From contig CADBRG010000007.1 in the NCBI GenBank assembly GCA_902797015.1, positions 1 through 10,717 of the forward strand: 10,717 bases of DNA, read 5' to 3'. Under the pieces are notes generated by a model. It was not told the DNA's origin and did no database searches. It saw only the letters and a list, made by a program, of their open reading frames with translations. A program made the translations under genes and the position numbers. This DNA is from an uncultured Lachnospiraceae bacterium (lineage in GTDB: Bacteria > Bacillota > Clostridia > Lachnospirales > Lachnospiraceae). Position 1 is the stretch's first letter. Each line of letters starts with the position of its first letter. Positions 5,905 to 10,717 of this stretch are shown here, one piece after another.

Positions 5905-6847
5905 TGATATGATCCGTGACGCGGGAACCATTGCAATGGCCGGACACATCCGCCCGGACGGGGACTGTGTCGGCTCCTGCCTTGCGGTGTACAACTACAT
6001 AAAGGAGAACTATCCGGAGAAGGAATGCTTTGCCTATCTGGATCATGTGCCGGAACGGTTCCGGTTTTTACCGCATGCCGATCAGATCAGGCATCCCGGG
6101 AAAAAGCCTAAGCAGGTGGATCTGTTTCTCGCGCTTGACTGTGCGGACCAGGCCAGACTTGATTCTGCAGAGCCGATCTTTCTGAATGCAAAAAAGACCA
6201 TTTGCATTGATCATCACATCAGCAATCCGGGATTTGCACATGAAAATTATGTTTTCCCGGATGCGAGCTCGGCAAGTGAGATCGTATTCGAGACGATGAA
6301 GCCGGATGCGATCAGCAAAAACACAGCAGAATGTCTGTATGTCGGCATTGTATGTGATACGGGTGTATTTCAGTATTCCTGTACGTCTGCGCATACGATG
6401 CAAATCGGTGGTGTGCTGATGGACAAAGGCATCAATTATCCGCGTCTCGTAGATCATGTGTTTTTTCAGAAGAATTATACGCAGAAAAAAATGCTTGGTA
6501 GGACACTGGAAAAAAGCAGCCTGTATCTGAACGGGAAAGTGATCGCAAGCCATATCACACAGGAAGATATGAAAGAGATGGGTGCGATCGGTGCAGACCT
6601 TGACGGGATCGTCAGTGAACTGCGTTCGACAAAAGGCGTCGAGGTTGCAATCTTTTTACATGAGGAAAAGAACGGGGACATTAAAGTAAGTCTGCGTTCC
6701 GCAGAATATATTGATGTTGCGAAGATCGCTGGTGCCTATGGTGGCGGCGGTCATGCCAGAGCAGCCGGCGCGACCGTGAAAATGGAGCCGGATGTGATCC
6801 TTTCCGAACTTTGCGAAGCGATCAGTCAGCAGATGGAGCAGGAATAA
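5885..6847 (+). CDS. nrnA: DHH-family oligoribonuclease / pAp phosphatase NrnA
   Basis: NrnA-type enzymes degrade 2- to 5-nt RNA to mononucleotides and remove the 3' phosphate from 3'-phosphoadenosine 5'-phosphate; they replace E. coli Orn in many Firmicutes. The 320-residue protein has all expected DHH motifs: HIRPDGDCVGS at 21-31 (metal-binding His21, Asp25, Asp27), ALDCAD with Asp85, DHH at 109-111 and GIVCDTG with Asp158. These are followed by the DHHA1 substrate-binding domain with GGGGHARAAG at 286-295. Nothing essential is missing. It overlaps rbfA by 20 nt and sits 3 nt before truB. With pnp a few genes downstream, the window holds both a long-RNA exonuclease and a finisher of short products. 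The split between nanoRNase and pAp phosphatase activity cannot be read from the sequence; related DhhP/GdpP-like enzymes acting on pApA are an alternative, but they usually differ in size or domains. Confidence 0.92.
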   Translation: MKIPLLDDMIRDAGTIAMAGHIRPDGDCVGSCLAVYNYIKENYPEKECFAYLDHVPERFRFLPHADQIRHPGKKPKQVDLFLALDCADQARLDSAEPIFLNAKKTICIDHHISNPGFAHENYVFPDASSASEIVFETMKPDAISKNTAECLYVGIVCDTGVFQYSCTSAHTMQIGGVLMDKGINYPRLVDHVFFQKNYTQKKMLGRTLEKSSLYLNGKVIASHITQEDMKEMGAIGADLDGIVSELRSTKGVEVAIFLHEEKNGDIKVSLRSAEYIDVAKIAGAYGGGGHARAAGATVKMEPDVILSELCEAISQQMEQE

Positions 6848-6850
6848 TCC

Positions 6851-7753
6851 ATGTATCACGGGATCATTAATGTTTACAAAGAAAAAGGCATGACATCGTT
6901 TGATGTCGTGGCAAAGCTCCGTAAGATCTGCGGACAGAAAAAGATTGGTCATACAGGGACACTGGATCCGGAGGCAGAAGGCGTACTGCCGGTATGCCTT
7001 GGCAAAGCGACAAAGGTCTGTGATCTTCTGACAGACAGAGATAAGGAATATATCACCATCCTGCGGCTCGGAATCGAGACAGACACCCAGGATCTGACGG
7101 GGAATGTGATCGCACAAAAAGATACGGCAGGTCTGACACCGGAAATGGTGTCGGAAGCCATTCGTTCGTTTGTGGGCGTGCAGGAGCAGATCCCGCCGAT
7201 GTATTCCGCCAAAAAGATCAACGGGAAGAAGCTCTATGAATATGCCAGAGAAGGCCTTGAGGTCGAGCGGAAGCCGGAAACGATCACGGTATATGAGATA
7301 GAGATCCTTAAGATGAATCTTCCGGAAGTAACGCTTCGGATCGCCTGCTCGAAAGGCACCTATATCCGGACACTTTGTCATGACATCGGGAAAATGCTTC
7401 AAACAGGCGGGGCGATGGCTTCGCTTTTAAGGAGCAGGGCAGCAGGGTATGCATTAGAAGATGCACACCGCTTATCAGAGATCGCAGAGATCACAGAAGC
7501 GGGACAGCTTTCCAGAATTCTGCAGCCGATCGAAGATGTGTTTTCCGATCTGCCGGATGCCTGCAGCAAGCCGGAGTATGACGTTGCACTGATGAATGGA
7601 AGCAAGCTGCCCGCAGAGGCGTTTGCAAAGGCAATGCCGGATGACGGAAGTTCCTTTCGGACCTATACATCTGACGGTACCTTTGTCGGACTGTATTATT
7701 ACAGCAAAGAAGATGCAATCTGCAGAGTAAAGAAACTCTTTTTAGAAAGATAG
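6851..7753 (+). CDS. truB: tRNA pseudouridine(55) synthase TruB
   Basis: TruB converts U55 of the T loop of nearly all tRNAs to pseudouridine and also acts as a tRNA folding chaperone. The 300-residue protein opens with GIINVYKEKGMTSFDVV and has the catalytic motif GHTGTLDPEAEGVLPVC, with the nucleophile Asp39. It then has YSAKKINGKKLYEYAREG, which holds the conserved Tyr of the family, and the motif CSKGTYIRTLCHDIG. A C-terminal domain (about 245-300) follows, as in other bacterial TruBs. The start ATG 6851 is 3 nt after nrnA, with AGGA at 6840-6843. The gene is intact and in its common place between nrnA and ribF. Confidence 0.97.
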   Translation: MYHGIINVYKEKGMTSFDVVAKLRKICGQKKIGHTGTLDPEAEGVLPVCLGKATKVCDLLTDRDKEYITILRLGIETDTQDLTGNVIAQKDTAGLTPEMVSEAIRSFVGVQEQIPPMYSAKKINGKKLYEYAREGLEVERKPETITVYEIEILKMNLPEVTLRIACSKGTYIRTLCHDIGKMLQTGGAMASLLRSRAAGYALEDAHRLSEIAEITEAGQLSRILQPIEDVFSDLPDACSKPEYDVALMNGSKLPAEAFAKAMPDDGSSFRTYTSDGTFVGLYYYSKEDAICRVKKLFLER

Positions 7754-7758
7754 ACAAT

Positions 7759-8685
7759 ATGAAATTTTACGAAGATCTTAACAGCGTTGAGATAACAGAT
7801 CCCTGTGCGATCTCGCTCGGAAAATTTGACGGGCTGCACATCGGTCACAAGCTGTTGATGAATGAATTAAACAAAGCAAAACAGAACGGCTTGCTTGCAG
7901 TGGCAGTCACCTTCAGCATTCCGCCGAATGCATTAGACGGAGAAGACTTCCGTGTGCTGACGACCAAAGCAGAGAAGCTCTGGATCTTTGAGCAGGCGGG
8001 AATTGATGTACTGATCGAACTGCCGTTTACAAAAGAGCTCCGTTCCATGGAGCCGGAGGAATTCCTTTCTGTGCTGACAGAAAAGATCCCGGTGAAAAGG
8101 ATCGTAGCCGGAACGGATTTCCGGTTTGGAAAGAACCGGAGCGGAGATTACAGAACGCTTCAGGAAAACGAGGGCCGCTTCGGTTATAAAGCAGTCATTT
8201 TTGAAAAAATCCAGGATGACGGGGAGGATATCAGCAGCACGCGGATCCGGGAAGCTGTTAAAGCGGGAAATCTTGAAGAAGCCAACCGACTTCTGGGATA
8301 CGACTACTTCCTGGCAGGGACTGTGGTCGTCGGCAATCAGCTTGGGCGGACCATTCAGGTGCCGACTGCCAATCTGCTCGTGCCCAGGGAAAAGCTCCTG
8401 CCGCCATTCGGTGGCTATGTGACACGTCTGACGGTAGACGGAACCGTATACGGAGGAATCTCCAATATCGGATACAAGCCGACCATCGGTGACAATGAGC
8501 CGTTGAGTGTGGAAACACATATTTTTGATTTCAACGAAGACATTTACGGAAAGCAGATCTGGGTATCGTTCTTAAAATATCTGCGCCCGGAAAAGAAATA
8601 TGAATCGCTGGATGCATTGAAAGCGCAGATTGATCTGGATATTAAAACCAGCAAAGAAATCTTAAAAGAGCTTGGAAATCAGTGA
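7759..8685 (+). CDS. ribF: Bifunctional riboflavin kinase / FAD synthetase
   Basis: RibF phosphorylates riboflavin to FMN and adenylates FMN to FAD. The 308-residue protein has the N-terminal adenylyltransferase (nucleotidyltransferase fold) with GKFDGLHIGH at 21-30, a variant of the usual GNFDGVHxGH, and SSTRIR at 159-164. The C-terminal flavokinase domain has the GRTIQVPTANL motif with PTAN at 202-205, a GG-Y-ISNIGYKPT loop, and VETHIFDF, which carries the expected catalytic Glu. Both halves are complete. The gene lies 5 nt after truB with only a weak AG-rich ribosome binding site (around 7745-7750), so coupling to truB is likely. The truB-ribF pairing is widespread in bacteria. No FMN riboswitch is visible; it is expressed with the operon. 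Confidence 0.96.
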   Translation: MKFYEDLNSVEITDPCAISLGKFDGLHIGHKLLMNELNKAKQNGLLAVAVTFSIPPNALDGEDFRVLTTKAEKLWIFEQAGIDVLIELPFTKELRSMEPEEFLSVLTEKIPVKRIVAGTDFRFGKNRSGDYRTLQENEGRFGYKAVIFEKIQDDGEDISSTRIREAVKAGNLEEANRLLGYDYFLAGTVVVGNQLGRTIQVPTANLLVPREKLLPPFGGYVTRLTVDGTVYGGISNIGYKPTIGDNEPLSVETHIFDFNEDIYGKQIWVSFLKYLRPEKKYESLDALKAQIDLDIKTSKEILKELGNQ

Positions 8686-8687
8686 AT

Positions 8688-8718
8688 TTGATGGTTTACT
8701 TTTAAGGCAGGATATGAT
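8688..8718 (+). promoter_or_regulatory. Possible promoter for rpsO (and pnp)
   Basis: TATGAT (8713-8718) is a good -10 box. The best -35 candidate is TTGATG (8688-8693), with a long 19-bp spacer; a poorer hexamer TGGTTT gives 15 bp. Transcription would begin near 8725, just where the structured rpsO leader begins. No clear terminator separates ribF from rpsO, so read-through from the upstream operon is also likely. Confidence 0.5.
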
Positions 8719-8724
8719 AGACTG

Positions 8725-8795
8725 TTTGCCGTGAGTGACTGTGCCCCTGCTCAGTGTTCGGACACTCCGACCGGGCGCCTGGCAGTTTGGGCGAA
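8725..8795 (+). promoter_or_regulatory. Structured rpsO leader, candidate S15 autoregulatory RNA
   Basis: Three nested helices can be drawn by eye. The outer one pairs TTTGCC (8725-8730) with GGCGAA (8790-8795), 6 bp with a U-G pair. The middle one pairs GTGCCC (8741-8746) with GGGCGC (8773-8778), 6 bp with a U-G pair. The inner hairpin is AGTGT (8753-8757) with ACACT (8762-8766) around TCGG. ACTG (8738-8741) with CAGT (8783-8786) could extend the middle part. The structure ends 8 nt before the rpsO Shine-Dalgarno. S15 is known to repress its own mRNA through leader structures that differ between bacterial groups; that this is one is inferred from position and folding only. Confidence 0.6.
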
Positions 8796-8817
8796 TGTAT
8801 AACAGGAGGAAAATATT

Positions 8818-9084
8818 ATGATCACAAAAGAGAAAAAGACAGAACTGATCCAGGAGTATGGCAGAAAACCGGGTGATACAGGTTCACCGGAGGTTCAGGT
8901 AGCGATCCTGACCACAAGAATCCGTGAGCTGACAGAGCATCTGAAAGCTAATCCGAAGGATCATCATTCCAGAAGAGGTCTGCTGAAGATGGTTGGTAAG
9001 CGTAGAAGACTGCTGGCGTACATCCAGAAGAACGATCTGGAAGGCTATCGTGCGCTGATCGCAAAACTTGGCATCAGAAAGTAA
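8818..9084 (+). CDS. rpsO: Small ribosomal subunit protein S15
   Basis: S15 is a primary 16S rRNA-binding protein of the central domain that nucleates assembly with S6/S18 and forms an intersubunit bridge. The 88-residue protein is full length and has the family motif DTGSPEVQVA at 20-29, and the HHSRRGLLKMVGKRRRLLAYI region, whose His and basic residues contact the rRNA three-way junction. AGGAGG at 8804-8809 sets the start. It has its own leader and likely promoter, is separated from ribF by 132 nt, and precedes pnp, the standard rpsO-pnp arrangement. Confidence 0.99.
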   Translation: MITKEKKTELIQEYGRKPGDTGSPEVQVAILTTRIRELTEHLKANPKDHHSRRGLLKMVGKRRRLLAYIQKNDLEGYRALIAKLGIRK

Positions 9085-9102
9085 TTCATAAGCGTATGAC
9101 AT

Positions 9103-9130
9103 ACAGAGCGGGCCAGTCCCGCTCTGTTTT
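9103..9130 (+). terminator. GC-rich hairpin between rpsO and pnp (partial terminator or processing site)
   Basis: ACAGAGCGGG (9103-9112) and CCCGCTCTGT (9118-9127) form a perfect 10-bp stem around CCAGT. Only four T's (9127-9130), one of them in the stem, and then GG follow, so termination would be partial. In E. coli a hairpin in the same place is cut by RNase III and mediates PNPase autocontrol; a similar role here is only inference. Confidence 0.6.
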
Positions 9131-9173
9131 GGTAGTTAGAAAGAAGAGAAGAAGGAAAGGAAAGTAAAAAAGT

Positions 9174-10717
9174 ATGTACAAAAGTTTTACCATGGACCTT
9201 GCAGGCAGAACCCTGCGGGTTGACGTAGGAAGAGTAGCAGCACAGGCAAGCGGCGCAGCTTTTATGCACTATGGCGATACGGTTGTTTTAAGTACTGCAA
9301 CAGCATCTGCAAAGCCGCGTGACGGAATCGACTTTTTCCCGCTGAGCGTTGATTTTGAAGAGAAAATGTATGCAGTCGGCAAAATCCCGGGCGGCTTCAA
9401 GAAAAGAGAAGGCCGTGCATCTGACAATGCGGTTCTGACCGCACGTGTCATCGACCGTCCGATGCGTCCGCTGTTCCCGAAAGATTACAGAAACGACGTA
9501 CTGTTAAACAACCTCGTTATGAGTGTTGACCCGTCCTGCAGACCGGAGCTGGTAGCAATGCTTGGTTCCGCGATCGCAACCTGCATTTCCGATATCCCGT
9601 TTGACGGTCCGTGTGCAATGACACAGATCGGTATCACAAACGGTGAGTTTGTCGTAAATCCGGGCCAGAAGGAATGGGATGAAGGCGATCTGCAGCTGAC
9701 CGTTGCTTCTACTGCCGAGAAGGTTATCATGATCGAGGCAGGCGCAAACGAGATCAAAGAAGAGAAGATGATCGAAGCCATCTACATGGCACACGACATC
9801 AACTTAAAGATCATTGACTTCATCAACCAGATCGTTGCTGAGGTTGGTAAAGAAAAGCATACCTATGAGAGCTGCACGATTCCGGAAGAACTGTTTGCAA
9901 AGATCAAAGAGATCGTACCGCCGGCAGAGATGGAAGAAGCAGTATTTACAGATGAGAAGCAGGTAAGAGACGAGAACATCCGCGAGATCACAGCACGTGT
10001 AGAAGAAGCACTTGCAGATAACGAAGAGCTGCTTCCGCTGGTTGGCGAAGCAATCTACCAGTATCAGAAGAAGACCGTCCGCAAGATGATCTTAAAGGAT
10101 CACAAGCGTCCGGATGGCCGTGCGATCGATCAGATCCGTCCGCTGGCAGCAGAGGTAGACCTGATTCCGCGTGTTCACGGTTCCGCAATGTTTACCCGTG
10201 GACAGACCCAGATCTGCACCGTTACCACACTGGCACCGATGTCTGAGGTACAGCGTGTAGACGGTCTGGATGAAAACATTACAGAGAAACGTTACGTACA
10301 TCAGTACAACTTCCCGTCATACTCCGTAGGTGAGACAAAGCCGTCCCGCGGTCCGGGAAGAAGAGAGATCGGCCATGGTGCACTTGCAGAGCGTGCGCTG
10401 ATCCCGGTACTTCCGTCTGAGGAAGAGTTCCCGTATGCAATGCGTCTGGTTTCCGAGACCTTTGAGTCAAACGGCTCCACATCACAGGCCAGCATCTGCG
10501 CTTCCTGTATGGCGCTTATGGCTGCAGGCGTGCCGATCCGGAAAATGGTAGCCGGAATTTCCTGCGGTCTGGTGACCGGGGATACGGACGATGATTATAT
10601 TGTCCTGACTGACATCCAGGGTCTGGAGGATTTCTTCGGCGATATGGACTTCAAGGTCGCGGGAACGCATGACGGAATCACGGCCATTCAGATGGATATT
10701 AAGATTCACGGGCTTAC
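9174..10717 (+). CDS. pnp: Polynucleotide phosphorylase, 5' part
   Basis: PNPase is a trimeric 3'-5' phosphorolytic exonuclease that releases nucleoside diphosphates. The window holds 514 complete codons; the KH and S1 RNA-binding domains lie beyond the right edge. The first RNase PH domain has GDTVVLSTATAS, GGFKKREG (the FFRR-type loop) and VIDRPMRPLFP. An alpha-helical linker follows (about 215-300), then the second, catalytic RNase PH domain with KRPDGR, FTRGQTQ, RREIGHGALAERAL, ESNGSTSQASICAS and EDFFGDMDFKVAGT. Asp486, Asp492 and Lys494 fall on the same numbers as the E. coli catalytic residues. The start at ATG 9174 (MYKSFTMDLAGRTL) fits the family N-terminus; the nearest purine-rich site, AAGGAAAGG at 9152-9160, is rather far. 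Expression probably depends on read-through from rpsO past the hairpin. The gene is cut only by the window edge. Confidence 0.98.
   Translation, partial: MYKSFTMDLAGRTLRVDVGRVAAQASGAAFMHYGDTVVLSTATASAKPRDGIDFFPLSVDFEEKMYAVGKIPGGFKKREGRASDNAVLTARVIDRPMRPLFPKDYRNDVLLNNLVMSVDPSCRPELVAMLGSAIATCISDIPFDGPCAMTQIGITNGEFVVNPGQKEWDEGDLQLTVASTAEKVIMIEAGANEIKEEKMIEAIYMAHDINLKIIDFINQIVAEVGKEKHTYESCTIPEELFAKIKEIVPPAEMEEAVFTDEKQVRDENIREITARVEEALADNEELLPLVGEAIYQYQKKTVRKMILKDHKRPDGRAIDQIRPLAAEVDLIPRVHGSAMFTRGQTQICTVTTLAPMSEVQRVDGLDENITEKRYVHQYNFPSYSVGETKPSRGPGRREIGHGALAERALIPVLPSEEEFPYAMRLVSETFESNGSTSQASICASCMALMAAGVPIRKMVAGISCGLVTGDTDDDYIVLTDIQGLEDFFGDMDFKVAGTHDGITAIQMDIKIHGL

Noticed and set aside
6656..7402. 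248-residue open frame on the - strand opposite nrnA and truB
   Set aside because: It covers two intact conserved + strand genes, has no family motif that I can see and no good ribosome binding site; it is a product of codon bias.
8686..8817. Terminator for the upstream operon after ribF
   Set aside because: The pairing found is spread over a nested leader with no T run at its 3' side and ends just before a ribosome binding site, so it fits a leader RNA better than a terminator.

Overview
This window is a stretch of the bacterial core genome, all on the + strand. It holds the conserved rimP-nusA-ylxR-ylxQ-infB-rbfA-nrnA-truB-ribF cluster, followed by rpsO and the first two-thirds of pnp. Gene order, strong AGGAGG-type ribosome binding sites, a Firmicutes-type NusA (S1-KH1-KH2, no E. 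coli-type AR1/AR2 repeats), YlxR and YlxQ between nusA and infB, and nrnA between rbfA and truB all point to a Clostridia genome. A moderate GC content and the long K/A/P/E-rich IF2 linker make Lachnospiraceae the best guess. The taxon is inferred from familiarity, not from a search.

Layout: (1) 1-152 is the 3' end of an unrecognised gene. (2) 153-353 holds a good sigma-A type promoter (TTGATT-17-TAAGAT with an extended -10) and a short leader with a 12-bp hairpin followed by an interrupted T tract. This is a plausible attenuator for the whole operon. (3) 354-8685 holds nine tightly packed genes with gaps of 1-54 nt or small overlaps: ATGA at infB/rbfA, 14 nt at nusA/ylxR and 20 nt at rbfA/nrnA. 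(4) 8686-8817 holds a likely second promoter and a structured leader in front of rpsO. (5) 9085-9173 holds a 10-bp GC-rich hairpin with a short T run between rpsO and pnp. (6) pnp runs off the right edge. No stretch over 300 bases lacks a gene, and I see no tRNA, rRNA, mobile element, CRISPR array or phage gene.

The genes share one theme: building the 30S subunit, starting translation, and making and destroying RNA. RimP, RbfA and S15 act in 30S assembly; IF2 starts translation; NusA modulates elongation and termination; YlxR and YlxQ are small RNA-binding proteins; TruB modifies tRNA; NrnA and PNPase degrade RNA from oligonucleotides to long chains. RibF (FMN/FAD synthesis) is the metabolic outlier but is a common companion of truB.

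I do not see a new biological system. The points most worth a second look are the 67-residue Tyr/Glu/Asp tail on NusA, encoded partly by 9-bp tandem repeats; the rimP leader hairpin as a candidate NusA-responsive attenuator; the nested RNA structure in front of rpsO; a CxxC...C(4)C cysteine pattern in YlxR; and two intercistronic hairpins (rimP/nusA and rpsO/pnp).
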